64,000 bases of DNA from Spirochaetia bacterium (lineage in GTDB: Bacteria; Spirochaetota; Leptospiria; Leptospirales; Leptonemataceae), in the NCBI GenBank assembly GCA_009885105.1, contig VFLI01000010.1, positions 1 to 64,000 on the forward strand, given 5' to 3'. Below, in pieces: positions 8,881 to 17,090 of the stretch. How positions within the stretch are numbered: position 1 is the first letter of the stretch; each line of letters starts with the position of its first letter. Below the pieces are notes generated by a model that worked only from the letters and a program-made list of their open reading frames with translations, was not told the origin of the DNA and made no database searches. A program made the translations under genes and the position numbers.

Positions 8881-10056
8881 ATGAACGACGCTCTGCTCGC
8901 GCTTTTTATTTTCGCGGGTCTGTTTCTCGGGGCCGGATATTTTTTTCGCAAATCAGCGGCCGCACTTAATATTTTCGCAATTGTATCGGCGGGACTTTTT
9001 CTGTATTTCTACAGCGGATTTTCGCCGGTAGAATTTTCACAGAAATCTTTGTTTACTGTCGGTGGGAAACTGGCGCTGCTGCCCGCTGCCGCGTTTGTTT
9101 TTTACTGGACGAGCCACAGACCAATGTTCGGCATTCCGATTCTTTTTATTTTTCTATTCATTCCGGAAATTGCGGCCCGCATATTTCCCGGGGATGCGGC
9201 AGCCGCAATGAATTCCCTGCAGAGCGCGATTCGCCCGATAGGCTATTCCTATGTCCTGTTTCGCCTGTACGATGCAGTCTACAGTATCAAAGTTGAAGGA
9301 GAATCCGGGAAATTATTGCAACGATTTTTTAATAAATCTTTTTTATTATATGTTTTTTACTTTCCCGCACTGCTTTGCGGCCCTGTTCTACTTCATGGAG
9401 ATATTCGAATTCGACCTCGCGCTTTTTCTCTGAAGATTGCATTTTTCCGTCGGTCCACGGCGCTCGTACTTCTCGGACTGGTCAAGATCTTTATACTGGT
9501 TCCTTTTATTCAGATGCGTTTTGAGACAGGTCTGCTGCTTCCGCTGCAGTTCACGGTCGACAGTCTGCGAAATATTTTTACATCCGGCTTCTACAATTAT
9601 GCGAGTCTGTATCTCGACTTTTCCGGATATACGGATATCATTGTCGGCGTCAGCGGACTTCTGGGCGTGAGGATTCCGCACAATTTCCGACGTCCCTATC
9701 TTGCCGGCAGCGTCAGTGAATTCTGGCGGCGCTGGCATATCACTCTGGGCGCATTTGTCAGAAAGCACATTTATTTCCCTCTGGGAGGGAGCCGGCAGGG
9801 GGCAGGCCGACACAAACTCGCACTGATGATTTCCATGCTGGCCGTGGGACTCTGGCACGGAATGTCGCCACATTTCATCATCTGGGGAGCGGTACACGGA
9901 GCTGCCCTGGCACTGGAAAGTCAATTCCCCAAACGCAGAGAACCTGTATCGAACAGGAAGAATCGAAAGATTCCCGATAAGGTATTAAAAATCTCGCGAA
10001 TTCTGCTGACTCAGATATTTATCGCGCTGACATGGGTGATCTTCTTCTTAAAATAG
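8881..10056 (+). CDS. MBOAT-family O-acyltransferase, DltB-like
   Basis: 391 aa polytopic membrane protein. Family hallmarks run in order: FYFPALLCGPVLL; YASLYLDFSGYTDIIVGVSG; a block containing HNFRRPYLAGSVSEFWRRWH; FPLGGSR; and GLWHG with the conserved MBOAT His, then WGAVHG. DltB-type enzymes move an acyl group from an intracellular thioester carrier across the membrane to an envelope polymer pathway. The C-terminus ends TWVIFFLK and carries no acyl-shuttle hexapeptide of its own. The start directly abuts the previous stop; a microprotein gene and a DltD-like gene follow at once. No dltA or dltC is seen in the window, so the acyl group (D-Ala, acetyl or other) is unknown. Confidence 0.9.
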   Translation: MNDALLALFIFAGLFLGAGYFFRKSAAALNIFAIVSAGLFLYFYSGFSPVEFSQKSLFTVGGKLALLPAAAFVFYWTSHRPMFGIPILFIFLFIPEIAARIFPGDAAAAMNSLQSAIRPIGYSYVLFRLYDAVYSIKVEGESGKLLQRFFNKSFLLYVFYFPALLCGPVLLHGDIRIRPRAFSLKIAFFRRSTALVLLGLVKIFILVPFIQMRFETGLLLPLQFTVDSLRNIFTSGFYNYASLYLDFSGYTDIIVGVSGLLGVRIPHNFRRPYLAGSVSEFWRRWHITLGAFVRKHIYFPLGGSRQGAGRHKLALMISMLAVGLWHGMSPHFIIWGAVHGAALALESQFPKRREPVSNRKNRKIPDKVLKISRILLTQIFIALTWVIFFLK

Positions 10057-10073
10057 AACGAATGGGAATGACA

Positions 10074-10211
10074 ATGAATAGAATATTCTCTACGATATTT
10101 CACGCACTGATATTTCTTACGGGCCTGTGCGCGGGCGTATACATTTTCGGACTGGTTTTTCAAAATCCTTTGAATGAGAGTTTCGCGCATTTTATCTATG
10201 AAGCATTTTAA
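10074..10211 (+). CDS. DltX-like membrane microprotein with FIYEAF C-terminus
   Basis: A 45-residue frame beginning MNRIFSTIF. It has one hydrophobic span (about residues 8-30, ALIFLTGLCAGVYIFGLVF) and ends FIYEAF at the stop codon. Three in-frame ATGs occur at 10062, 10068 and 10074; the last has GGGA six bases upstream. It lies 17 bases after the MBOAT stop and overlaps the next gene by 14 bases. Known biology: in the Dlt pathway the MBOAT enzyme transfers the acyl group to a Tyr in a C-terminal hexapeptide (F-x-Y-x-x-F) of a transmembrane microprotein, which hands it to the DltD serine. Position, topology with an Arg near the N-terminus, and the exact C-terminal pattern all agree. Short genes like this are easily missed. 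Confidence 0.8.
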   Translation: MNRIFSTIFHALIFLTGLCAGVYIFGLVFQNPLNESFAHFIYEAF

Positions 10212-11334
10212 AAAATACACAGTCCGAGTGATATCGAGCCGCCAGGCCGCGGTCTTTCTGAGCGGGATTCTATCAGGATTTTTCATTGCCGCGCCCGTGC
10301 TGTCCGCTCTTTATATGATCGCACTACGACAACGCACTGCCCTCCTCGGATTTTACAAATTTGACGCTGTCAACTACCAGGAGGAGACGCCATTCCTGGC
10401 CGGTCGCTGTGCCTATCTGTCGGGACAGAATGTATATTTTCTGACCGGAAGCTCTGAATTTATAGCAAAGCCGACTGGATCGTCGGTTCTGCAGCACATA
10501 CCTGAAAAAAAGTCCGGCAGTATACGGCCGATATTTTTGGGCAACAACGGATCGGCCCTTGCGCGAGCCGCTTTTCTCTTAGAAAGACTGCATACAGAAA
10601 CTGCCGTTCCGCACAACTGGATCATTGTCGTAAATCCTTACTATGCCGCCGACGGGAATTTCAAATCAATCCAGAGCGATTTACTCCAGAACTATTTTCC
10701 TGACAGACAGTCTGTATTGATGCACCGCCGGCACCATGCATCAGAAGCAGCATTGAAACTTCCCTTCATATCCACGCAATTGAATTTACCCGTTGATACT
10801 CGAATCGAAATCTCCGTCTTCCGCAACACACTCAATCGCCATTTCGGGCGGCCTCTGACTGAACTTCTATCGCCTTCGCATATGGAGGCGCCGCATGCAC
10901 AGCTACAGGCCGCAGAGGAACCCATCGATCCGCAGTGGGGAGTGGCCGAAAGTTTCGCCCGGAAATTTGAAAAGGAATCCAATCTGCGCCGATTGAGAGA
11001 AATCCCCGAACACCTGGAAACCACCTGGTACGGCGAAAGCGCTCTGCTCCTGCGTCATCATCTCATAGCCCGTAATCACCGTCTCAATGTAAAAATCCTT
11101 CTTCTGCCAATCAACAGAGTTTTTTACGCAAGAATCGGTCTGGATCCCGCGCGAGAAGAAGAGAAACTGATGCGTCAAACACGACAGCTGCTCGAGGGCA
11201 GCGGCGCTGAAATTATCTATGTTTCAGAGCTTGCGAAAAAAGGTTTGTATTACGACAGCATTCATTTCACGGACAGAGGGCGCGCGATTCTTGCCGCTAA
11301 AATCGCAGAAACAGCGCAAAACTTCAGCCGCTGA
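10198..11334 (+). CDS. DltD-like SGNH transferase of the acylation module
   Basis: I take the ATG at 10198 (MKHFKKYTVRVISS), which overlaps the microprotein gene by 14 bases; a 10174 start is possible. An N-terminal membrane anchor (about 17-42) is followed by an extracytoplasmic domain. FLTGSSEFI (84-87 GSSE) matches the nucleophile block of DltD, and the C-terminal YYDSIHFTDRGRAILA supplies the Asp and His of an SGNH triad. DltD accepts the acyl group from the shuttle peptide on its Ser and passes it to the polymer. 378 aa is normal for the family. The stop codon abuts the convergent flgJ stop. The acceptor polymer is unknown; spirochaetes have no teichoic acid. Confidence 0.78.
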   Translation: MKHFKKYTVRVISSRQAAVFLSGILSGFFIAAPVLSALYMIALRQRTALLGFYKFDAVNYQEETPFLAGRCAYLSGQNVYFLTGSSEFIAKPTGSSVLQHIPEKKSGSIRPIFLGNNGSALARAAFLLERLHTETAVPHNWIIVVNPYYAADGNFKSIQSDLLQNYFPDRQSVLMHRRHHASEAALKLPFISTQLNLPVDTRIEISVFRNTLNRHFGRPLTELLSPSHMEAPHAQLQAAEEPIDPQWGVAESFARKFEKESNLRRLREIPEHLETTWYGESALLLRHHLIARNHRLNVKILLLPINRVFYARIGLDPAREEEKLMRQTRQLLEGSGAEIIYVSELAKKGLYYDSIHFTDRGRAILAAKIAETAQNFSR

Positions 11335-11733
11335 TCACTGACGCCACTGAAGAGGATCGTGTAACTCTTCGCCCGAAATGGACGGAGGCACATTGCGGTT
11401 GTATTCCATGCGCGCACGTTCAGACGAAGCGTTCTGCGGGGAAATCTGCTGGAATATCTGCTCGGCGAGATTAAATTTTGGATCTTTCGACATCTGCCGG
11501 GAATACTGATCGTAAAGCATATCAGAAAATATTTCCTGGGTCTGCCCCCCGTAGAGAAGATCGTCCTTTTCTTTCAGAGTCGCCCGCATCGACTTTAGCA
11601 TCATATTGATGAAGAGCGACTGAAACTCGACAGCAGCATCGTAGAGTTTTTTCTGCTCCGGGTCTGCGGCGATTCTTTCCTGAATGTTGACCGGGATTGA
11701 CGTCTGTGAGCTTGAGATTGTGGGTGTTTCCAT
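11335..11733 (-). CDS. flgJ: Flagellar rod-binding protein, FlgJ N-terminal type
   Basis: 132 aa. The segment KLYDAAVEFQSLFINMMLKS, then LLYGGQTQEIFSDMLYDQYS, is the rod-binding domain of FlgJ (residues about 28-85). The C-terminal muramidase domain of enterobacterial FlgJ is absent, as is usual in spirochaetes. AAGGA lies eight bases before the ATG. It is the last gene of the flgG-A-H-I-J operon, 49 bases after flgI, and helps assemble the rod of the periplasmic flagellum. Confidence 0.85.
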   Translation of the reverse strand: METPTISSSQTSIPVNIQERIAADPEQKKLYDAAVEFQSLFINMMLKSMRATLKEKDDLLYGGQTQEIFSDMLYDQYSRQMSKDPKFNLAEQIFQQISPQNASSERARMEYNRNVPPSISGEELHDPLQWRQ

Positions 11734-11782
11734 CTGGATATCCTTCGTGTTTTTTTATCTTTTTTATTTTTTATTTATTATA

Positions 11783-13021
11783 TTATATTACAATTAGTTC
11801 TGCATGCAGCGCGCCGGCCTGTTTCAAGGCTTCCAGAATTGCGATAATGTCCCGAACGGTGGCTCCCATCTGGTTCAGGGATTCTATGATTTCAGAAATG
11901 CTCGTGCCTGAAAATTCTCTGGATTCGCCGGCCTGAGCCTTTGCCGCGGCAGAGCCGCTCTGCGCCGTTGATGTTCCCGTATTTCCGGAGGCGGCCGCCC
12001 GGTTTGCGCCGGTGACAATGATCTGCATGCCGCCGCGCGACACAGAAACTGGATCGACCCGAACATCGCCGCCCATCACGATGGTTCCGGTTCTTTCATT
12101 GATTACAACGCGGGCGTTGTAACGCGGAACGACACGAATCTCTTCCAGTATAGCGATGAAACTGACCGGATCGTTTCCTTCCGGAACGGTGACGGTGATC
12201 GAACCCTCTTCTACAACGGCATTCGCCGTTGGAAATGTTTTCTTGATCATGATGAGAGCCTGATTGAGAGTGGCAAAATCAAAATTCAAAAGTGTGACGC
12301 GCAGTCTGCGGTTGTCCAGAAAATTCGCCGCGACTTCCTTTTCAATATGCGCGCCGTTCATCACTGAGCCGACCGTTCTTCGCTGCGATGTTGAGTTCGA
12401 CCCTGCCGCAGCCTGACCGCCCGTTGTGACGACTCCCTGAGCTACAGCATACACTTCATTGTTTCCGCCGACCAGAGGCGTCTGGACCAGAACTCCGCCT
12501 TCCAGAGATCGCGCGTCGCCGATTGAGGAGACGGTCACATTCACTTTATCGCCGCGCCTGGCAAAGGGCGGCAGTTCCGCGGTCACGAGCACTGCGGCGA
12601 TATTGCGCGTCTGGCTTCCGCTGCTTTCCAGCTTCTGACCCAGAGTGCCCAGAAGATTCTGTATCGATTCCGAAGCCAGTTTGCTGCGCGAATCGCCTGT
12701 TCCCGGCAGTCCCACAACTATACCGTATCCAAGCAGCTGATTGGAACGCATGCCTATGATACGGGCCATGTCCTTGAGCCGGACGCCTTCTTTGTCGTTC
12801 TGAGATTCGCCGGAGGCCTGAGCCGGAGTAGAGGGAACTGCGCTGCCTCCAGGTTGAACTACTGGTTGAGCAGCCGGCTGCGCGCCGGGTTGTGATGGCT
12901 GTGCTGCCGGCTGGGTGATTGGCTGGGTCTGGGCGCCCGCGCCCGGCGTCTGTGCGCCCGAGGGGCTTACCTGGATCAGGGAAAAAATCCCGAAAAACAA
13001 TACAACATCTGTGCGTTTCAC
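11783..13021 (-). CDS. flgI: Flagellar P-ring protein FlgI
   Basis: 412 aa from a GTG start overlapping the flgH stop by four bases (GTGA). After the signal peptide comes an extra region of about 50 residues rich in Gln, Pro and Ala (about 24-75), then the family start GVRLKDMARIIGMRSNQLLG and YGIVVGLPGTGDSR. The body matches FlgI, including RVVINERTGTIVMGGDVRV, and it ends with SEIIESLNQMGATVRDIIAI and LHAELIVI. A second low-complexity Ala/Ser/Gly insert (about 334-360) replaces a loop. FlgI forms a bushing around the rod in the periplasm. Confidence 0.95.
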   Translation of the reverse strand: MKRTDVVLFFGIFSLIQVSPSGAQTPGAGAQTQPITQPAAQPSQPGAQPAAQPVVQPGGSAVPSTPAQASGESQNDKEGVRLKDMARIIGMRSNQLLGYGIVVGLPGTGDSRSKLASESIQNLLGTLGQKLESSGSQTRNIAAVLVTAELPPFARRGDKVNVTVSSIGDARSLEGGVLVQTPLVGGNNEVYAVAQGVVTTGGQAAAGSNSTSQRRTVGSVMNGAHIEKEVAANFLDNRRLRVTLLNFDFATLNQALIMIKKTFPTANAVVEEGSITVTVPEGNDPVSFIAILEEIRVVPRYNARVVINERTGTIVMGGDVRVDPVSVSRGGMQIIVTGANRAAASGNTGTSTAQSGSAAAKAQAGESREFSGTSISEIIESLNQMGATVRDIIAILEALKQAGALHAELIVI

Positions 13022-13686
13022 TGGCTTCTGGTCTCCCCCAGAATTCTGTTCAGGTATTCAAGAAGAATCTGCTGTTTATCCTGGTCGGAGAGTTCTGCGG
13101 AAGTTCGCGCCGGCTGTCCGGGAGCCCCGGGAATCTGTCTCAATGGAATATTTCTTGTCTGTGGAATGGGACTTCCGCGCAGCAGTATCTGCAGATCGGC
13201 GACGCTGCGGGAATGAACGGTTCTGTCGGAAGCGATATCGCGCCTGTTCACGCGCCCGCTTATCTGGAATTCCTGACGTGCTCTGCCGTTTTCGTACACG
13301 AGCTGGCGAGCGCCCCGCAGCTCAATGGATTCGCCCTGCACTCCGGCGACGGTGACGGCCATCTGGAATTTCACCCGGCCTTTGGAACGAATCCGGATCC
13401 TGCTCTGGTTGTTGAAGGAACGATCTTCGTTTGCCGCCGGAAGAAAATCCGTTATCCCCTTATCGGGCACCAGTTTTATCTGGGCCTTTTCATCGGACGT
13501 TGCGTCGTAATCGTACTCGATCAGCACGGGTTCGTCCACATCCATCTTCAGTATACTTCCTGCGGCCAGCGTGGATACGGAAGAGTACGGATTGTGATCC
13601 CGCCACAGGTCCTCGCCGTACAGTCCGACGGCCAGAAGGAATCCGGAAGTAAGCATTATCAATATATATTTTTTATTATATTTCAT
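13018..13686 (-). CDS. flgH: Flagellar L-ring-like protein FlgH without lipobox
   Basis: The start at 13686 (MKYNKKYILIMLTSGFLLAVGLYG) gives a clean signal peptide four bases after the flgA stop; a longer frame to 13731 overlaps flgA. The segments EDLWRDHNPYSSVSTLAAGS, ILKMDVDEPVLIEYDY and the C-terminal VSGRVNRRDIASDRTVHS-like region (seen as ISGRVNRRDIASDRTVHSRS) identify FlgH. The product contains no cysteine, so it cannot be lipidated as classical FlgH is. This fits a flagellum that never crosses the outer membrane. 222 aa, normal length. Confidence 0.88.
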   Translation of the reverse strand: MKYNKKYILIMLTSGFLLAVGLYGEDLWRDHNPYSSVSTLAAGSILKMDVDEPVLIEYDYDATSDEKAQIKLVPDKGITDFLPAANEDRSFNNQSRIRIRSKGRVKFQMAVTVAGVQGESIELRGARQLVYENGRARQEFQISGRVNRRDIASDRTVHSRSVADLQILLRGSPIPQTRNIPLRQIPGAPGQPARTSAELSDQDKQQILLEYLNRILGETRSQ

Positions 13687-13690
13687 ATCT

Positions 13691-14686
13691 TTATTGGTCT
13701 GTTTCCAGAACAGCGCTTCCATCCGCAACAATTCGTGCCTGTCTGGACTGAGTTCTTCCGCCTGAAGGAAGAACCAGCCGCACAGGAATCAAATCGCCGA
13801 CATTTCCGTCACGGCCGGCAACAGACCGGCATTTTATGACAATGCCGATTCCCTGATGCACAACTTCAATCGTCTGTCCCCGGCGAACCGCGGGCAGAAA
13901 TTGCACGGCTGCCGCCCGCAGCTCCATGCCTTTATGAATCGCCGTCAGCACCCGGCGTCCGCGAAGCTGGCCTGATGGATACCGGGTATCAAGGGAATCA
14001 ACCTCTCTTGTTTCAATAATCCAGTCGCCGTCGTTCAATATTTCGCCGGGTGTCAGATCACGCGCCGCCACGGGAATTTCTTCTTTGCGAAAAATGTGAA
14101 CCGTTACCTGCTGCCTCTCGAGAGTGACCGGCCGGCCGGCGGCGTCCCTGGTTGTGAGATCCAATGAGAATACGCGGCGTCCGGGCGAAAGCGCAGACGC
14201 CCGCGAAGGAAGACGAAAAAGAATATCTGCGCCCTCCAGGACGCTGTGGATATTCGAAGACTCGATTCGAAGAACCGATTTCTGCAAGAAAGCGTCCCCG
14301 CCCTGCAGCGCTCGAATCTGCGTTTTCAGAATGGAGCTCAGTTCATCAGAAGTGAACTGGCGGTTTATCGGAACTATCCAGACTCCCGTTCCGAAAATCC
14401 TGTCGAGCCTCTCGGAAGAGCCCTGAAGTTTTTCACGCAGCTGCTCATTGGTAATAAATACAGGAGATCGTATATCGCGCATTACAAGAATCTGTGATAT
14501 CGCAGGAGCATGAAGTTCCCCGGCCACCCGTGCGATGTCTTTCATATACACAGCGCTGCCTGTCACCAGAGCGCGGGGGTGAAGATACAGACTGAAAGAG
14601 AAAACTTCGGAAGGACAGAAGGACATTGCTGCCAAAAAGATCGACAGCGTGAAAAAGGAAGATTTTCGATTTGAAGAAAAGATCAA
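13691..14686 (-). CDS. flgA: Flagellar P-ring assembly chaperone FlgA
   Basis: 331 aa from a TTG start six bases after the flgG stop, with AAGG lying at the end of flgG. It has a signal peptide, an N-terminal region typical of longer spirochaete FlgA proteins, then an SAF domain (EIPVAARDLTPGEILNDGDW) and the C-terminal FlgA block (RRVLTAIHKGMELRAAAVQ, then RRGQTIEVVHQGIGIVIKC). FlgA is a periplasmic chaperone for FlgI, which lies two genes downstream in the same operon. Confidence 0.9.
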   Translation of the reverse strand: MIFSSNRKSSFFTLSIFLAAMSFCPSEVFSFSLYLHPRALVTGSAVYMKDIARVAGELHAPAISQILVMRDIRSPVFITNEQLREKLQGSSERLDRIFGTGVWIVPINRQFTSDELSSILKTQIRALQGGDAFLQKSVLRIESSNIHSVLEGADILFRLPSRASALSPGRRVFSLDLTTRDAAGRPVTLERQQVTVHIFRKEEIPVAARDLTPGEILNDGDWIIETREVDSLDTRYPSGQLRGRRVLTAIHKGMELRAAAVQFLPAVRRGQTIEVVHQGIGIVIKCRSVAGRDGNVGDLIPVRLVLPSGGRTQSRQARIVADGSAVLETDQ

Positions 14687-14692
14687 AGAATT

Positions 14693-15490
14693 TTACCTTT
14701 TCATCGCGATGGCTGTGCCGAGCATGGAATCCGACGTCGTAATCGATTTGGAATTGGATTCGTACGCTCTCTGCGCGACGATCATATTCACCATTTCATC
14801 AACGAGTTTCACGTTCGACATTTCCACAAAGCCCTGCTGCAGAGCGCCCATCCCTTCGAGACCCGGCGTGCCCTGAATTTCAGGACCGCTGGCCACGGTT
14901 TCTTTGAACAGATTTTTTCCGACTGCCTGAAGACCCGCAGGATTCACAAAACGAAACAGATCAATCTGCCCGATTCTCGTCGGTCTGATGTCATCGTTGA
15001 TTTTCACATTCACTTCGCCGTTTTCGCTTACAGTGAATGTGCCGTTGATCGCTCCTGGCGGAAGTGTGATCGGCGGTTCAAGAAGATACCCGCTGGAAGT
15101 TACGACCTGCTGCCTGGAGTCGATCTTGAAACTGCCGTCTCTGGTGTAACCGAAACTGCCATCCGGCAGAAGAATCTTAAAAAAGCCGACTTCCGATGCG
15201 ACGGCCATGTCGAATTTATTGCCGGTGGCCTGCAGACTTCCCATCTCAAACATTTTCTGAGTTGCCGCGACACGGGTTCCATGACCAACATAAACTCCTG
15301 TAGGAATTTCGGATACCTCTGTTGCCGGTGTTCCGGCTAAAACCTGCTGCTGGTAGATCAGATCTTCAAAATCGGCGCGGTTCTTCTTAAATCCGAACGT
15401 GTTTACATTGGATAAGTTGTTTGCAATTGTATCTATTTGATACTGCTGAGCGGTCATGCCGCTCGCTGCTGTCCAGAGTGATCGTAACAT
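14693..15490 (-). CDS. flgG: Flagellar distal rod protein FlgG
   Basis: I choose the start at 15490 (MLRSLWTAASGMTAQQYQID), which has GAGGT a few bases upstream; the longer frame to 15535 lacks support. 265 aa. The N-terminal TIANNLSNVNTFGFKKNRAD, the central EVGFFKILLPDGSFGYTRDG and the C-terminal MVNMIVAQRAYESNSKSI are FlgG hallmarks. It is the first gene of the minus-strand flgG-A-H-I-J operon, divergent from the gene at 15601 across a 110-base gap. Confidence 0.95.
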   Translation of the reverse strand: MLRSLWTAASGMTAQQYQIDTIANNLSNVNTFGFKKNRADFEDLIYQQQVLAGTPATEVSEIPTGVYVGHGTRVAATQKMFEMGSLQATGNKFDMAVASEVGFFKILLPDGSFGYTRDGSFKIDSRQQVVTSSGYLLEPPITLPPGAINGTFTVSENGEVNVKINDDIRPTRIGQIDLFRFVNPAGLQAVGKNLFKETVASGPEIQGTPGLEGMGALQQGFVEMSNVKLVDEMVNMIVAQRAYESNSKSITTSDSMLGTAIAMKR

Positions 15491-15600
15491 AAAATACCTC
15501 GATTCTAATACGCCTTCATAGACAGATTCGGCCAAAACGCCAAATTCTAAAGATTTATATTGACATATAACGAAACAAAACTCCGTCTAATAAAAAGTAT

Positions 15601-17085
15601 ATGCGATTTATCAGGAAAACAGGCCGCTTCCCGGCCGGATTATTGCTGGCGCTGGCGGTGATTCTGCCCTGCGCACTCAGGGCCGACACGGTGTTTCTGC
15701 GCAACGGCACTTCGATCGAGGGAACCATTATAAACCAGACCCGGACGGATGTTACCGTTCAGACCGAACAGGGCCGGCGTGTCATTTTAAAGACAGAGGT
15801 GCAGAGAATCGTATTCGGCCCCGGAGCGGAAGATCAGCGCAAAGCAGAGGAGCAGCGCAGGATACAGGAACAGCTGCAGCAGGAAGAACAGCGCAGGATC
15901 GCGGAACAGAAGCGTCTGGAAGAGCAGAGAATTCAGGATGAGAAACGACGCATTGAGGATCAGCGCAAAGCGGAAGAACAGAAAAAGATCGACGAAGTGC
16001 GAAGCCTTGAAGAGGAAAAACGCAAGGCCCAGGAACAGGCGGATGCCGTGAAAACCGGTGATGAGAGACGCAATTATGAAGACCGCATGCGACGCAGATT
16101 TCTGGATATCGCCGTCGGTTATGGCCGGGGCCGGTTTTCCACGGCCGTTACGGAACAGCTGGCTGTCACACACAACGCCTATCTGACGAAAGGCGGCATG
16201 GACCCGCTGTCCGGTGGAGTTGTAAAGCTTAACGACAGTCAGATGGCTTTTCATTCTACCAATTTCAATTTGAGATACACCAGAAACCGCTGGTTTTTTG
16301 GAGCGGACCATTTTCGCCTGATCAGCCGTCCTGTTTATACGACCATTGAAGCTGGAACGGATTCTGGACCCTTTGCGCTTACGCACAATCGATACACGGC
16401 AGACCCGATGAAAAGAATCGACGCTCAGGTTTATGCCGGGTACACATTCTACAGATCCGACCGCACCGATCTGGCAGTCATAGCCGGATACCGCGTTCTA
16501 TTTCAAAAAGTAAATTTTCAGACCGAATCTTTCGGAGGAATCCTTTTCCTCGGCGGGCCGCTCCTGACAACAGCATCGGTACAGTACCTGATTGATCAGA
16601 TGAAATCACAGGCGCGGGGCCTCCGGCCGGGATTTGAATACGTTTTTCGCCCGAATGAACGATGGGAAATTAAAACGAACCTGCTTCTGTCTTCGCTTAA
16701 GGGAGCTTACGAATTGCAGGATGCTCGCGATCTCATTCTGGTTACCGGGGGCTACCGAGCTGATATCATAAAAATCCAGGGTCTGTTGTCCTATAAAAGC
16801 GCCGCGCTCAATGTCAAATTCAGATATTCTCTCGGCAGGGGCTGGGCGGTGGCTCTGACTCTGTTCGGCGAAAGCGCCCGGTTCAAGCTGCTTGACGCTC
16901 AGGTCCAGAGCATTGACAGCTTCAACAATACAACAGGCACACCCTACCAGACACAGGCGCCGGTCTCCCTGCTGGGGGTCACAGTACTGTCGAATAACGT
17001 CACGGTCATACCGCGTCTCCATAAAAAAGACGATATCAAGGGTATATCGATCGGAATAGAAAAACGATTTGATTTTCTGAACTGA
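15601..17085 (+). CDS. Exported coiled-coil plus beta-barrel-like protein
   Basis: 494 aa. A signal peptide ends near Ala28; then comes ADTVFLRNGTSIEGTIINQT to RIVFG, an SH3-like strand module like those at 5183 and 5725. Residues about 75-155 are a charged coiled coil rich in Glu, Gln, Arg and Lys (EEQRRIQEQ, EEQRRIAEQKRLEEQ). The remaining 330 residues alternate polar and hydrophobic residues with many aromatics, as in an outer-membrane beta-barrel, ending IGIEKRFDFLN. It may bridge the outer membrane and periplasm. No specific family is recognised. It is divergent from flgG and convergent, five bases away, with the next methyltransferase gene. Confidence 0.7.
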   Translation: MRFIRKTGRFPAGLLLALAVILPCALRADTVFLRNGTSIEGTIINQTRTDVTVQTEQGRRVILKTEVQRIVFGPGAEDQRKAEEQRRIQEQLQQEEQRRIAEQKRLEEQRIQDEKRRIEDQRKAEEQKKIDEVRSLEEEKRKAQEQADAVKTGDERRNYEDRMRRRFLDIAVGYGRGRFSTAVTEQLAVTHNAYLTKGGMDPLSGGVVKLNDSQMAFHSTNFNLRYTRNRWFFGADHFRLISRPVYTTIEAGTDSGPFALTHNRYTADPMKRIDAQVYAGYTFYRSDRTDLAVIAGYRVLFQKVNFQTESFGGILFLGGPLLTTASVQYLIDQMKSQARGLRPGFEYVFRPNERWEIKTNLLLSSLKGAYELQDARDLILVTGGYRADIIKIQGLLSYKSAALNVKFRYSLGRGWAVALTLFGESARFKLLDAQVQSIDSFNNTTGTPYQTQAPVSLLGVTVLSNNVTVIPRLHKKDDIKGISIGIEKRFDFLN

Positions 17086-17090
17086 AAGTC

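Noticed and set aside
12919-13839. 306-codon plus-strand open frame
   Set aside because: It lies antisense to flgH and neighbouring flgI/flgA, which are clearly real; composition is that of a shadow frame and no domain or ribosome site is seen.
15560-15593. TTGACA before the gene at 15601
   Set aside because: The nearest -10-like box is 20 bases or more away and the transcript would start at the ATG itself; not listed as a promoter.
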